A stretch of 64,000 nt of DNA from Manganibacter manganicus (GCF_002075885.1 NZ_MDET01000034.1:124001-188000), one strand, 5' to 3'. Positions 17,796 through 27,567 are shown, counted from the stretch's first letter. The notes: generated from the letters alone by a model not told the origin. Made by a program: numbers and translations.

Positions 17796-18729
17796 CTGCG
17801 ACTATACCATCCACGGACGCCACCATCATTTCGGCTGGGACAATTCGCTTGCCCCGGCCGAGAAGGTCGCACCCGGCTCGACCATCCACTTCGAGTGCTT
17901 GGATTCGTCCGGCGGGCAACTGACGCCCGAAAGCACGGTGGCCGACATCGCCGCCCTCGATTTCGGCAAGATCAACCCCGTTACCGGACCGATTTATGTC
18001 GACGGAGCGGAGCCGGGCGACGCGCTCAAGGTGACGATCGAGCAGTTCAAGCCGTCCGGCTTCGGCTGGACGGCGAACATCCCCGGTTTCGGCCTGCTTG
18101 CCGACGACTTCAAGGAGCCGGCGCTGACGATCTGGAAATACGATCCGTCGTCGCTGGAACCGGCGCTGTTCGGCAGACAAGGCCGCGTGCCGCTGAAGCC
18201 GTTCGCCGGCACCATCGGCAACGCGCCGGCGGAAAAGGGGTTGCATTCGGTCGTGCCGCCCCGGCGCGTCGGCGGCAACCTCGATATCCGCGATCTTGCA
18301 GCCGGCACCACGCTCTATCTGCCGGTTGAAGTGGCGGGCGCGCTGTTCTCGGTAGGTGACACCCATGCCGCGCAGGGCGACGGTGAGGTTTGCGGCACGG
18401 CCATCGAAAGTCCGATGAATGTGGTGCTGACGCTCGATCTGGTGAAGCAGGCCAACCTGAAGATGCCGCGTTTCACAACGCCGGGGCCGGTCACCCGCCA
18501 CCTCGACGCCAAGGGCTATGAAGTGACCACCGGCGTCGGGCCGGACCTGATGAGCGGCGCCAAGGAAGCCGTCGCCCAGATGGTCGACCTGCTTTCGGCG
18601 CGTTACGCCATGGATCCGGTTGACGCCTATATGCTGGTTTCGGTCTGCGGCGATCTACGCATCAGCGAGATCGTGGACCAGCCGAACTGGGTGGTGTCGT
18701 TCTATTTCCCGCGCTGCGTGTTCGAATGA
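17785..18729 (+). CDS. Acetamidase/formamidase family protein
   Basis: A 314-residue enzyme of the FmdA_AmdA family, which hydrolyses short amides to ammonia and a carboxylate. Typical stretches are the HHHFGWDNSLAP start, GPIYVDGAEPGDALKV, and the metal/active-site region SVGDTHAAQGDGEVCGTAIE. The length fits the shorter bacterial branch of the family. The start ATG 17785 overlaps the end of the binding-protein gene, and its stop overlaps the start of the ATPase gene, so translation is coupled on both sides. Its place downstream of amiC/amiR supports a role in using an imported amide as nitrogen source. Confidence 0.88.
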   Translation: MCSNCDYTIHGRHHHFGWDNSLAPAEKVAPGSTIHFECLDSSGGQLTPESTVADIAALDFGKINPVTGPIYVDGAEPGDALKVTIEQFKPSGFGWTANIPGFGLLADDFKEPALTIWKYDPSSLEPALFGRQGRVPLKPFAGTIGNAPAEKGLHSVVPPRRVGGNLDIRDLAAGTTLYLPVEVAGALFSVGDTHAAQGDGEVCGTAIESPMNVVLTLDLVKQANLKMPRFTTPGPVTRHLDAKGYEVTTGVGPDLMSGAKEAVAQMVDLLSARYAMDPVDAYMLVSVCGDLRISEIVDQPNWVVSFYFPRCVFE

Positions 18730-20543
18730 ATGTGAGTGCAGGCATGGATGTAAAGGCGAACCCGGACGTGGCGGCTTCCGCTGCGGCCGGACCCATACTT
18801 GCCGTTTCCAATCTCGCTGTTTCCGTGCGTACGGACGACGGCGAACGCGAGGTCGTGTCCGGTCTTTCCTTCGAGTTGGAGCGGGGCGAAACGCTGTGCA
18901 TCGCGGGGGAGTCCGGCTCCGGCAAGTCGATGACGTCGCTTTCGATCATGCGGCTTCTGCCGAGGCCAGGCGCACGCATTTCCGCCGGTGCGGTTCACTT
19001 TGGCGGCAAGGACCTTGCCACGCTTGATGAGCGCTCGATGCAGGCGATCCGCGGCAACCGTATCGCCATGATCTTCCAGGAGCCGATGACCTCGCTCAAC
19101 CCGGTCCTGTCCATTGGCCGGCAACTGATCGAGGCCATCGAGACCCATACCGACCTTTCCCGTCGCGACGCGCGCCAGCGTGCCGTCGAGGCGTTGAAAG
19201 CCGTGCGCATTCCCGAAGCCGAGGCCCGGCTCAAGCAATATCCGCACGAGCTTTCCGGCGGCCAACGCCAGCGCGTCATGATTGCCATGGCGATTGCTTT
19301 GGCGCCCGATATTCTCATTGCCGACGAGCCGACAACGGCGCTGGACGTGACCGTGCAGGGCGAGGTGCTGGAACTGCTGCGCGATCTTCAGCGCGAGCAT
19401 GGCACCAGTATCATTCTGATCACCCACGACATGGGCGTTGTCGCCGAAATGGCCGACCGCGTGATCGTGATGCGCAATGGCCGCATGGTTGAAGAGGGCA
19501 CGGTTGAAGAAATCTTCCATGCCCCGGCGCAGCGTTATACGCGTGAACTTCTGGCTGCGGTGCCGAAGATGGGCGATGGCAGCGCGCGTGGCGATGTTGA
19601 GCCGGTCGGGAGTATATCGGCAATTGCGGCGGTGAACGATCTGCACGTTCGCTTCGATATTACAGGCGGCTTTCTTGGCCGCGTCACGCACCGGGTTCAT
19701 GCCGTTGAGGGCGTGAGCTTTAATATACCGGCCAGTAAAACGCTGGCGCTGGTAGGTGAATCGGGTTGCGGCAAGTCCACCACCGCCAAGGCGATCGCCG
19801 GCCTGGTGCCCTTTACCGGTTCGATTGCCGTCAACGGCCGTGATCTCGCCGGGCTCTCCGGCGATGCCCGCAAGGCGGTGCGCCGCGACGTTCAGATGAT
19901 CTTCCAGGACCCCTATGCGTCGCTCGATCCGCGCATGCGCGTTGGCGATCTGGTTGCCGAGCCCATGCTGATCCATGGCATCGGCTCGAAGGCCGAGCGC
20001 GGCGAGCGCGTCGCCGCGCTGTTCGAGCGTGTCGGGCTGGAGCCCGGCCAGATGGAGCTTTACCCGCACGAATTTTCCGGCGGCCAGCGCCAGCGCATCT
20101 GCATCGCGCGTGCCTTGGCGCTGCGGCCGAAGCTCATCATCGCCGACGAAAGCGTTTCGGCACTCGATGTTTCGGTGCAGGCAAAGGTGCTGGATTTGCT
20201 GAAGGAATTGCAGGAGGAATTCGGCATCGCCTATCTGTTCATCTCGCATGACATGGCGGTCGTCGAGAACATTTCCGACCGCGTCGCGGTAATGTATCTC
20301 GGCCAGATCGTCGAGACGGGCACGCGTGACCAGATTTTTGGCGATCCCCGTCATCTTTACACGCGGCGGCTGATCGAGGCCGTTCCAGTGCCCGATCCGG
20401 CGCGGCGGCGTGGAAATTTCACCCGACTGGTGCACGAGATTCCGAGCGTTACCCGCCGGGTCGGCGACGAGCCGCAAAAGCTGCGGTTGGAAGATGTCGG
20501 CGACGGCCATCTGGTAGCGGCAGGCACCGGCATGGTTGGATGA
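18726..20543 (+). CDS. Double-domain ABC transporter ATPase (DppD-DppF fusion, GsiA/YejF type)
   Basis: A 605-residue protein carrying both ATP-binding subunits of a dpp-type transporter. Domain 1 has Walker A GESGSGKS at 61-68, signature LSGGQRQR and IADEPTTALDVT. Domain 2 (from about residue 300) has GESGCGKS, FSGGQRQR and IIADESVSALDVS; note Ser in place of Pro after the Walker B Glu, as in other OppF-type domains. This fused layout is common (GsiA, YejF). It ends the amiC operon and is convergent with an aldo/keto reductase gene. Confidence 0.93.
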   Translation: MNVSAGMDVKANPDVAASAAAGPILAVSNLAVSVRTDDGEREVVSGLSFELERGETLCIAGESGSGKSMTSLSIMRLLPRPGARISAGAVHFGGKDLATLDERSMQAIRGNRIAMIFQEPMTSLNPVLSIGRQLIEAIETHTDLSRRDARQRAVEALKAVRIPEAEARLKQYPHELSGGQRQRVMIAMAIALAPDILIADEPTTALDVTVQGEVLELLRDLQREHGTSIILITHDMGVVAEMADRVIVMRNGRMVEEGTVEEIFHAPAQRYTRELLAAVPKMGDGSARGDVEPVGSISAIAAVNDLHVRFDITGGFLGRVTHRVHAVEGVSFNIPASKTLALVGESGCGKSTTAKAIAGLVPFTGSIAVNGRDLAGLSGDARKAVRRDVQMIFQDPYASLDPRMRVGDLVAEPMLIHGIGSKAERGERVAALFERVGLEPGQMELYPHEFSGGQRQRICIARALALRPKLIIADESVSALDVSVQAKVLDLLKELQEEFGIAYLFISHDMAVVENISDRVAVMYLGQIVETGTRDQIFGDPRHLYTRRLIEAVPVPDPARRRGNFTRLVHEIPSVTRRVGDEPQKLRLEDVGDGHLVAAGTGMVG

Positions 20544-20595
20544 GAAGTTCGCGGCCGCAAACTGGCCTCATCCGAAATGGCTCGTCCACCGCGCG

Positions 20596-21609
20596 TCAGA
20601 TTGCTTCAAGAGCCTCCCACAGTTCGGCTGGAATCTCGTGCTCGAACCACGCCACATTCGTTGCGACCTGTTCAGGGGACTTGGCGCCGACCAGCACCGA
20701 AGCCACCGCTAGGTTGCGCAATGGGAATTGCATCGCAGCCGCGCCCAGCGGAACACCGAACCGGCCGCAGATTTCAGCGAGTCTCTCCACCTTGGCGACA
20801 ATGTCGTCCGGCGCATCCATATAATTGAACTTGCGTAGACTGTTGCTCCCGGAGGCAAGAATTCCGGAATTGAACACGCCACCGGCGACGATCGCCACGC
20901 CTTGCGCTCGCGCCTTGTCGAGCAACGGCCGTGCCGAATGATCGAGCAGTGTGTAGCGGCCAGCCAGCAGGCAGCAATCCAGATCGGCTTCGCCCATTGC
21001 GTCTTCAATGGCTTCGGCCTCGTTGACGCCGAGCCCAAACCCCCCGATCAGCCCGGCGGCCCGCAATTCGCCCAAGGCCTTGAAACCGCCGCTCGTCAAC
21101 GCATTCCAGTGATGCTCATGCCGGTCAGCATGGGTGACGCGGCCGATATCATGGACATACAGCAGGTCGATCTCAGGCAGGCCCAGCCGTTGCTGGCTGT
21201 CATCGAAGCTGCGCATGATGCCATCGTAAGAGTAATCGAACACCTCGCGGAAATTCAGGCCATTATGCCAGCCGGGATCGAGAGGGTTCTTCGGTGCTTC
21301 CTGCGGCAGGTCGCGTCCGGGGCGCTGCCTGGCCATCAGCCGCCCGACCTTGGTGCTGAGGACAGGTCGGGGCGCCTGCGGCAATTCCTCGCGAACAAAT
21401 TGCCCAAGAAGATGCTCGGCGCGACCGAGGCCATACATAGGAGCGGCATCGAAGTAACGGATGCCCGCCTTCCAGGCTGTTTCCAATGCGCCCATGGCTT
21501 CGGCGGTGCTTGTCGGCTGATAAAGACCGCCGAAAGAGGCGGTGCCAAGACCGAGTGCCGTGAGTTCCAGGCCGCTTCTTGTGACAGAGCGGCGTTCGGC
21601 GATTTTCAT
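20596..21609 (-). CDS. Aldo/keto reductase (aldose 1-dehydrogenase-like)
   Basis: A 337-residue NAD(P)-dependent oxidoreductase with a TIM-barrel fold. The catalytic Asp and Tyr are in FDAAPMYGLGRAEHLLG, the active His is in DLLYVHDIG, and the phosphate-binding end is ASVLVGAKSPEQV. This branch includes D-threo-aldose 1-dehydrogenase, L-fucose dehydrogenase and pyridoxal 4-dehydrogenase; the substrate cannot be decided here. The start is ATG 21609 with GGAGG six bases upstream, not the TTG at 21624. It lies 104 bases downstream of oxyR on the same strand, so it may be a second gene of that unit. Confidence 0.88.
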   Translation of the reverse strand: MKIAERRSVTRSGLELTALGLGTASFGGLYQPTSTAEAMGALETAWKAGIRYFDAAPMYGLGRAEHLLGQFVREELPQAPRPVLSTKVGRLMARQRPGRDLPQEAPKNPLDPGWHNGLNFREVFDYSYDGIMRSFDDSQQRLGLPEIDLLYVHDIGRVTHADRHEHHWNALTSGGFKALGELRAAGLIGGFGLGVNEAEAIEDAMGEADLDCCLLAGRYTLLDHSARPLLDKARAQGVAIVAGGVFNSGILASGSNSLRKFNYMDAPDDIVAKVERLAEICGRFGVPLGAAAMQFPLRNLAVASVLVGAKSPEQVATNVAWFEHEIPAELWEALEAI

Positions 21610-21713
21610 GAAAGCCTCCGACAATTGAATTCACGCGAGGCCATGTGTTGCACGCCAAAGCCCGAACCTGTCAACGCTGCCGCCGGCATGTCGTGTGCGG
21701 CTGTGTCTTCACC

Positions 21714-22634
21714 CTATTCCACGCGTTTCGCCGGCTGTTTCCGCAACCGCTCGGTGACGGCGACGATGATTTCTCCCAGTTTGATATAATCATGCTTGCG
21801 CGGAGAACTCTTGCGCCACGCCAGTCCGATAACTCGCTTGGGTTCCGGATCCTCGAACCTCATTACATGAATGTTCGTTCGCTTGGTTTCGAATTCCACG
21901 CTGATTTCCGGAATTAACGTCACCCCAAAACCATTCGTTACCATTTCCAGAAGGGTAGACAGGCTGGACACGCCGAATGTCGCGATATTTTCGATTTGCT
22001 GAAGCCCGCAAAACATCAACGCCTGGTCCCGGAAGCAGTGGCCTTCTTCCAGCAGCAGCAGTTTGTCGCTCTCGATCATATCGGGCGTGGCCCGCACATG
22101 ATTTGATATCCGTTTTGATTGCGCCATCGCCAGCAAGAAGCGGTCGTCGAAAAGTCGCAGCGTTTCAATCGCCGGTGTCTCGACGGGCAGCGCAAGCAAA
22201 AGAAGATCGAGGCTCCCGTCAAGGAGTTCGCGCAGGAGGAATTGGGTCTGGGTTTCCCGAAGGCGCAGAGCGAGATCGGGGCAAGCGTCGCGGATCGCAG
22301 GCAACAGGCTGGGCAGAATATAGGGAGCAATCGAGGGAATAACCCCCAGTCCCAAGGGACCGGCCAGCGATTTGTCATCCTGTCGCGCGACATCGACAAT
22401 GTCGCGCGCGTCGGAAAGAATGCGTGCGGCGCGTAGCGCGACGCTCCGGCCGCTGTTCGTCAGCATGACAGGTCCTCGGCCTCGTTCAAAAAGCTGAACT
22501 TGCAGATATTTCTCCAACTCCTGAATTTGCATCGAGAGTGCCGGTTGGGTAATGGCGCATTGCTCCGCGGCCTTGCCGAAATGTCGGCAACGCGCCAGGG
22601 CATCGAAATATTTGAGTTGCTTCAGCGAAAGCAT
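21714..22634 (-). CDS. oxyR: Hydrogen-peroxide sensor OxyR (LysR family)
   Basis: A 306-residue LysR-type regulator: helix-turn-helix in residues about 17-38 (FGKAAEQCAITQPALSMQIQ) and a two-lobed effector domain. The OxyR redox motif is intact, GHCFRDQALMFC, with cysteines at 200 and 209 when counted from ATG 22634, nine residues apart like Cys199/Cys208 of E. coli. Peroxide oxidises these to a disulfide and turns the protein into an activator. It is divergent from a catalase gene, its usual target. A TTG two codons upstream (22640) has a slightly better-spaced AAGGA and could be the real start. Confidence 0.92.
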   Translation of the reverse strand: MLSLKQLKYFDALARCRHFGKAAEQCAITQPALSMQIQELEKYLQVQLFERGRGPVMLTNSGRSVALRAARILSDARDIVDVARQDDKSLAGPLGLGVIPSIAPYILPSLLPAIRDACPDLALRLRETQTQFLLRELLDGSLDLLLLALPVETPAIETLRLFDDRFLLAMAQSKRISNHVRATPDMIESDKLLLLEEGHCFRDQALMFCGLQQIENIATFGVSSLSTLLEMVTNGFGVTLIPEISVEFETKRTNIHVMRFEDPEPKRVIGLAWRKSSPRKHDYIKLGEIIVAVTERLRKQPAKRVE

Positions 22635-22640
22635 TGGCAA

Positions 22641-22868
22641 TCAGTTTTCCTTATCATATTCAGAGATTAATATAATTTGACCTTATCGTCTAGATTCCTT
22701 ACTCTGAGACAGGGCTGCCTGGCAGCCGACAATTCAACCTTCGCATGAATGTGGAATGCCAAGTGGTCCGTGTTTTTATCGGCCTGATTTTCCTGAGCAC
22801 GCCACGGAGTCCATGACTGCGAGGATCGATTGAGACGCGCTGGAAATGACACCGAAAGGAGTGACGAT
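22641..22868. promoter_or_regulatory. Divergent oxyR-katA promoter region
   Basis: A 228-bp gap between two outward-facing genes that OxyR is expected to control. The AT-rich part (about 22645-22700) is the likely OxyR-binding and promoter zone, but no full four-part OxyR box could be assigned by eye. A perfect inverted repeat GGCTGCC-T-GGCAGCC lies at 22713-22727. Confidence 0.5.
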
Positions 22869-24368
22869 ATGACTGACCAAGACAAGAATAAGGGTACTGG
22901 TTCCACCACGGGTAGCGGCGCGCCGGCGCCAAGCGACCGGAACTCGCTGACCATCGGTGCGAACGGCCCGATCCTGCTGCACGACGTCCATTTCCTGGAG
23001 CAGATGGCGCATTTCAACCGCGAGAAGGTTCCCGAGCGCCAGCCGCACGCCAAGGGTGCCGGCGCGTTTGGTACATTTGAGACCACCGAAGACGTCTCGG
23101 CCTACACCAAGGCTGCGCTGTTTCAGAAAGGCGCATCGACGGACATGCTTGCGCGCTTCTCGACGGTGGCCGGCGAGATGGGCAGCCCCGACACCTGGCG
23201 CGACGTTCGCGGTTTCTCGCTCAAATTCTATACCGACGAGGGCAATTACGACCTCGTTGGCAACAACACCCCTGTCTTCTTCGTGCGCGATCCGATGAAG
23301 TTTCCGCATTTCATCCGCAGCCAGAAGCGCCTCCCCGATTCCGGCCTGCGCGACAACCACATGCAGTGGGATTTCTGGACCAGCAATCCTGAGACGGCAC
23401 ATCAGGTCACTTACGTGATGGGCGTGCGCGGCCTGCCCCGCACATGGCGCCATATGAACGGCTATGGCTCCCACACCTATATGTGGATCAACGCCAAGGG
23501 CGAGAAGTTCTGGGTGAAATATCATTTCCACACCGCCCAGGGTATGGAGTTTTTCAGCAATGCTGAGGCGGCGGACGTCGCAGGCAGCGATGCCGACTTC
23601 CACCGCCGCGACCTGTTCGAGGCGATCGCGCGCGGCGAGCATCCGCGCTGGACGCTGTCGGTCCAGGTCATGCCCTATGCCGACGCGAAGGATTATCGGT
23701 TCAACCCGTTCGACCTGACCAAGGTGTGGCCGCATGCCGACTACCCGCTGATCAAGGTCGGCACCATGACGCTCAACCGCAATCCGGAGAACTTCTTCGC
23801 CCAGATCGAGCAGGCGGCGTTCTCGCCGGGCAACACCGTACCCGGTATCGGCCTGTCACCCGACAAGATGCTGCTCGGCCGCGCCTTTGCCTACAACGAC
23901 GCGCAGCGCAACCGTATCGGCACAAATTTCCACCAGTTGCCGGTGAACCAGCCGAAGGTTCCGGTCCATACCTATATGTTCGATGGCCAGATGGCGTACC
24001 ATCATAGCGGCAACGCGCCCGTGCATGCGCCCAATAGCGGTGGGCGCGACTGGGCCGACAATACCGGCCCGGTAGCTGACGGCTGGGAGGCCGATGGCGA
24101 TATGACACGCAGCGCCTATACGCTGCATGCCGAGGACGACGATTTCGGCCAACCGGGCAAACTGGTGCGCGACGTGCTCAACGACGACCAGCGCGCCAGC
24201 CTCGTGGATCAAGTCGCCGGCAGCCTTCTGGGCGGCGTGCGCGAACCGGTCTTGAGCCGTGCCTTCGACTACTGGAAAAGCATCGACGCCGAAGTTGGCC
24301 GCCGCATCGAAGAGAAGGTGCGCAAGGGGCGCGCTGCCGAACCTGTGGAAGGCATGGGCGAAGGTTGA
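22869..24368 (+). CDS. katA: Monofunctional haem catalase
   Basis: A 499-residue catalase of the small-subunit clade. Distal His60 (RQPHAKG), Asn133 (GNNTPVFF) and the proximal haem-ligand Tyr342 (RAFAYNDAQR) are all present, followed by the NADPH-domain NFHQLPVN. It converts hydrogen peroxide to water and oxygen. The start is ATG 22869 with AAGGAG upstream; a further in-frame start 13 codons earlier is not needed. The N-terminus is Gly/Thr/Ser-rich without an export signal. It is transcribed away from oxyR, which should activate it. Confidence 0.95.
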   Translation: MTDQDKNKGTGSTTGSGAPAPSDRNSLTIGANGPILLHDVHFLEQMAHFNREKVPERQPHAKGAGAFGTFETTEDVSAYTKAALFQKGASTDMLARFSTVAGEMGSPDTWRDVRGFSLKFYTDEGNYDLVGNNTPVFFVRDPMKFPHFIRSQKRLPDSGLRDNHMQWDFWTSNPETAHQVTYVMGVRGLPRTWRHMNGYGSHTYMWINAKGEKFWVKYHFHTAQGMEFFSNAEAADVAGSDADFHRRDLFEAIARGEHPRWTLSVQVMPYADAKDYRFNPFDLTKVWPHADYPLIKVGTMTLNRNPENFFAQIEQAAFSPGNTVPGIGLSPDKMLLGRAFAYNDAQRNRIGTNFHQLPVNQPKVPVHTYMFDGQMAYHHSGNAPVHAPNSGGRDWADNTGPVADGWEADGDMTRSAYTLHAEDDDFGQPGKLVRDVLNDDQRASLVDQVAGSLLGGVREPVLSRAFDYWKSIDAEVGRRIEEKVRKGRAAEPVEGMGEG

Positions 24369-24435
24369 TTGCTGACGGATTAAAGCGCCGCGATCTTTCA
24401 GATTCGCTCCACGCGTTTTAGTTCTTTGATCTTAC

Positions 24436-24477
24436 GCATGTCTCCCGAAAACCGATGCCTACTTTCGGGAGGCATGC
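24436..24477. repeat. RIME-like intergenic hairpin
   Basis: GCATGTCTCCCGAAA (24436-24450) pairs with TTTCGGGAGGCATGC (24463-24477) over 15 positions with one G-T pair. The flanking words (GCGATCTTTCAGATTCGCTC from about 24390, then the TTAGTTCTTTGATCTTACGC block) are those of the repeat family found between many Mesorhizobium and Brucella genes. It may also terminate katA transcription. Confidence 0.75.
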
Positions 24478-24633
24478 TTTGATGCCAGCCGTCGGCCATG
24501 GCGGTATGGGCATTGCGTCGCAATTTGCTCTATGTTCGGCAGATGCGTTAAATTCGCTCGCGGAAACGCGATCGAAAACCGGAAGCAACGTCGACGCGGC
24601 GGTTGAACCGCCCGAAACATCGGAGTTCGTCGT

Positions 24634-24840
24634 ATGACCAAGAATATGGATGCCGATCCGTTCAACGTCTCGATGCGCAAATTCCTGAAACAGGTTGGTG
24701 TGACATCGCAGCAATCAATCGAGAAAGCAGTTGAGGAGGCAGGATTGAGAGGCAAGGGCCGGCTGACCGTCAAGGCTGTGATCACGGCGGAAGGCACATC
24801 TCTCAATCATGTGGTGGAAGGTGAAATCGACCTCGGCTGA
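24634..24840 (+). CDS. Small DUF6494-like protein
   Basis: A 68-residue acidic/basic soluble protein, MTKNMDADPFNVSMRKFLKQ at the start, then VGVTSQQSIEKAVEEA and an all-beta-looking tail (KGRLTVKAVITAEGTSLNH). It resembles the DUF6494 family of short conserved bacterial proteins with unknown function. It stands alone between katA and the convergent cydB gene, ending 20 bases from the cydB stop. No membrane segment or cysteine pair is visible. Confidence 0.7.
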   Translation: MTKNMDADPFNVSMRKFLKQVGVTSQQSIEKAVEEAGLRGKGRLTVKAVITAEGTSLNHVVEGEIDLG

Positions 24841-24860
24841 ACCAGAAGGCGGTGCCGTTA

Positions 24861-25874
24861 TCAGTGATAGCCGACATCGGAACGCACCTTGCCGCGGAAG
24901 ACCCAATACGACCAGCCCGTGTACATAAGGATGACTGGCAGCAGGAACAGGGTACCAACCGCCAGGAAGGCCTGTGTGCTCGGCGCCGATGCCGCGTCCC
25001 ATAATGTGTAGCGGTAAGGCACGATCATGGGCCACAGGCTGATGGCGATGCCGAGATAGGAGATCAGGAAAAGAAGAATGGCGAGTATGAAGGGCGCCGC
25101 TTCCGAGCGGTTGTTAAGTGCACGCCATTCCAACCAGCCAAGGGCTGCCGTCACCAGCGGCACCGGCGCGAGCAGGAGCGTGTTAGGCCAACCGAACCAG
25201 CGCTGGGCAATTTCTCCATGTTCGATCGGTGTCCAGATGCTGACGATGCAAATCGCGGCGAAAACACCAATGAAGCAAACGCGCCCATAACGGCGGACGC
25301 GCATCTGCAATTCACCCTCAGTCTTGATGATCAGCCAGCCGGCGCCGAGCAGTCCATATCCGAATACGAGCGCGATACCTGTAAGGATAGAAAAGGCGCT
25401 GATAAAATCCCACGAAGAGCCGTTAAAATGTCGGCCGTCAACCTCGAAGCCGTGGATGAAGGTGCCGAGCACCATCCCCTGTGCGAAAGTGGCGATACCG
25501 GACCCCCAGGAGAAACCATGGTCCCAAAATGTCGTGTGTTCGGCATCGCGGAAACGGAATTCAAAGGCCACACCCCGGAAAACCAACGCCAGCAGCATGA
25601 TGAGGATCGGAAAATAGACGGCCGGGATGATGATTGCGAACGCAAGTGGAAAGGCAGCCAATAGCGCCAGCCCGCCAAGCACCAGCCAGGTCTCGTTACC
25701 GTCCCAGACCGGAGCGATGGAGTTCATCATCGTGTTGCGGCTTTCGGTGTCCGGTGCAAAGCCGAACAGAATGCCGACGCCAAGATCGAATCCGTCGAGT
25801 ACGACATAGAAGCAAACGCCGACGCCGAGGATCACGGTCCATAACGGAACGAAATCGATAGGAAACGCGGCCAT
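24861..25874 (-). CDS. cydB: Cytochrome bd ubiquinol oxidase subunit II (CIO type)
   Basis: A 337-residue integral membrane protein with about eight or nine helices, starting with the FVPLWTVILGVGVCFYVVLD helix and continuing GFDLGVGILFGF and PVWDGNETWLVLGG, which are CydB signatures. With CydA it forms the bd-type terminal oxidase that reduces oxygen using quinol in the inner membrane. Its start overlaps the stop of cydA, so the two are translated together. No cydX-like small gene follows before the convergent DUF6494 gene, and no cydDC genes are in the window. Confidence 0.95.
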   Translation of the reverse strand: MAAFPIDFVPLWTVILGVGVCFYVVLDGFDLGVGILFGFAPDTESRNTMMNSIAPVWDGNETWLVLGGLALLAAFPLAFAIIIPAVYFPILIMLLALVFRGVAFEFRFRDAEHTTFWDHGFSWGSGIATFAQGMVLGTFIHGFEVDGRHFNGSSWDFISAFSILTGIALVFGYGLLGAGWLIIKTEGELQMRVRRYGRVCFIGVFAAICIVSIWTPIEHGEIAQRWFGWPNTLLLAPVPLVTAALGWLEWRALNNRSEAAPFILAILLFLISYLGIAISLWPMIVPYRYTLWDAASAPSTQAFLAVGTLFLLPVILMYTGWSYWVFRGKVRSDVGYH

Positions 25875-27271
25875 CAGCGGTTGCCCTCCGGGTCGTGGGG
25901 TAGCGCGCGTACCGGCTGGTCGGGTCGGCCGGCCTCGATCCGCTCATGCTCGGGCAGCGTGCTGTGCGGCCCATTGCGCACGAAATGGGCCATGATCATC
26001 AGACCGGCCGGGAACATTATGAGATAGGCAACCATGTAGCCGATGAGTGAGATCAGCACATCGCTGCCGGTAAGAGAAGGAGACACCGAATCGGCGGTAC
26101 GCAGAAGGCCATAGACCGTCCAAGGTTGGCGGCCCACTTCGGTCGTCGTCCAACCCGCCAGAATCGCCACGAAACCGATCGGTGCCGACCACTGACATAC
26201 GCGCAGGAACCATGGCGTGGTGAACAGTTTGCCCCGGTAGCGCAGCCACCAACTCATCGCCACCACCGCCAGCATGATCAAACCAAGGCCGACCATGATG
26301 CGGAATGCAAAGAAGGGAATCGCGACCGGCGGCCGGTCCGCGCGGGGAAAATCCTTGAGCCCGCGAATGGTGCCGTTTGCATCATGAGCGAGGATCAGAC
26401 TGCCCAATACCGGCACATCCAGGACATAATGATTGGTTTCGTTCTTTTCGTCGGGGATGGCGAACAGATTTAGGGGCACGCGGCTGCCGGTGTCCCAATG
26501 CGCCTCGATCGCCGCCAGCTTCGCCGGCTGATAATGCAGCGTATTGAGTCCATGTAGATCGCCCAGGAATATCTGCAGAGGCACCAATACCGTCAAAAGC
26601 CACAACGACATCGATACCATCAATCGGCCTTCCTCCTGGAAGCGCCCCCGTCTCAAGAGCCAGGCGCCAACACCGACCACGACGAAGGCGGTCGTGACAT
26701 AAAAACCGACCACCGTGTGGCCGAGCCTGTAGGGGAAAGACGGATTGAAGACGATCGCCATCCAATCCTTCGGATAAAAGCGGCCGTCAACCAGTTCATA
26801 GCCGACCGGTGTCTGCATCCAGCTATTGGCCGAAAGAATCCAGAACGAGGACAGCAACGTCCCAAAGGCGACCATCAGCGCGGCAACGAAATGCGCCCAG
26901 GCTGGAACGAGTTTGCGCCCGAACAACAGCACGCCGAGAAAGGCTGCTTCCAGAAAAAATGCCGTCAACCCCTCATAGGCAAACAGTGGCGCCAGCACAT
27001 TAGCCGTGCTGTCGGAAAAACGGCTCCAGTTGGTGCCGAATTGAAACGGCATGACGATGCCTGAGACGACGCCCATGCCGAAGGACACAGAAAACAGCTT
27101 GATCCAGAAATTCGAGATCCGCAGATAGATGTCGCGGCCAGTAAAGAAACGCATGCCTTCCAGCACAGCGATATAGGAGGCGCAACCCACAGTGAACGCG
27201 GGGAGCAAGATATGCCACGCGATAACCCAGACGAACTGTAGCCTTGATAACAAAAGCGGATCGAGGCTCAT
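25874..27271 (-). CDS. cydA: Cytochrome bd ubiquinol oxidase subunit I (CIO type)
   Basis: A 465-residue membrane subunit carrying the haems. His20 (b595 ligand), His185 (b558 ligand, RLGHTVVGF), the Met of FFAFRIMVGLG, and Glu100/Glu108 (FAYEGLTAFFLEAAF) match the functional residues of E. coli CydA. The quinol loop is short and keeps GDLHGLNTLHYQPAKLAAIE, which places it with the cyanide-insensitive CioA branch rather than the long-loop enzymes. It is first in a two-gene operon. The 296 bases upstream hold no other gene and should contain the promoter; no FNR-type box was recognised. Confidence 0.95.
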   Translation of the reverse strand: MSLDPLLLSRLQFVWVIAWHILLPAFTVGCASYIAVLEGMRFFTGRDIYLRISNFWIKLFSVSFGMGVVSGIVMPFQFGTNWSRFSDSTANVLAPLFAYEGLTAFFLEAAFLGVLLFGRKLVPAWAHFVAALMVAFGTLLSSFWILSANSWMQTPVGYELVDGRFYPKDWMAIVFNPSFPYRLGHTVVGFYVTTAFVVVGVGAWLLRRGRFQEEGRLMVSMSLWLLTVLVPLQIFLGDLHGLNTLHYQPAKLAAIEAHWDTGSRVPLNLFAIPDEKNETNHYVLDVPVLGSLILAHDANGTIRGLKDFPRADRPPVAIPFFAFRIMVGLGLIMLAVVAMSWWLRYRGKLFTTPWFLRVCQWSAPIGFVAILAGWTTTEVGRQPWTVYGLLRTADSVSPSLTGSDVLISLIGYMVAYLIMFPAGLMIMAHFVRNGPHSTLPEHERIEAGRPDQPVRALPHDPEGNR

Positions 27272-27567
27272 ACGCTCCTATCCCCGTGAGTCGGCATCCG
27301 AGCCAAGTCAGCTTATTGGACAACTAGCGCGCGTGCAAATCGAGGCAAGTCGATTACCGGGTCTTCACGACGGTCCGATTGACAGACCGGCAGGGCAGCT
27401 TGGATGATTGGAGAGTTCAGGAAAGGATGAACCGGAGCGCGCGCTGGATTTCGAAGGAATCGGAGGTCGAGAATGCAACCGCACGCGGGCCGTGAAGTCG
27501 CGCGCACCCTCGCAGGCGGCCACGACTTCCGCCGTCATCAAGGCGCGGAACTCGCGATGATCGGCGC

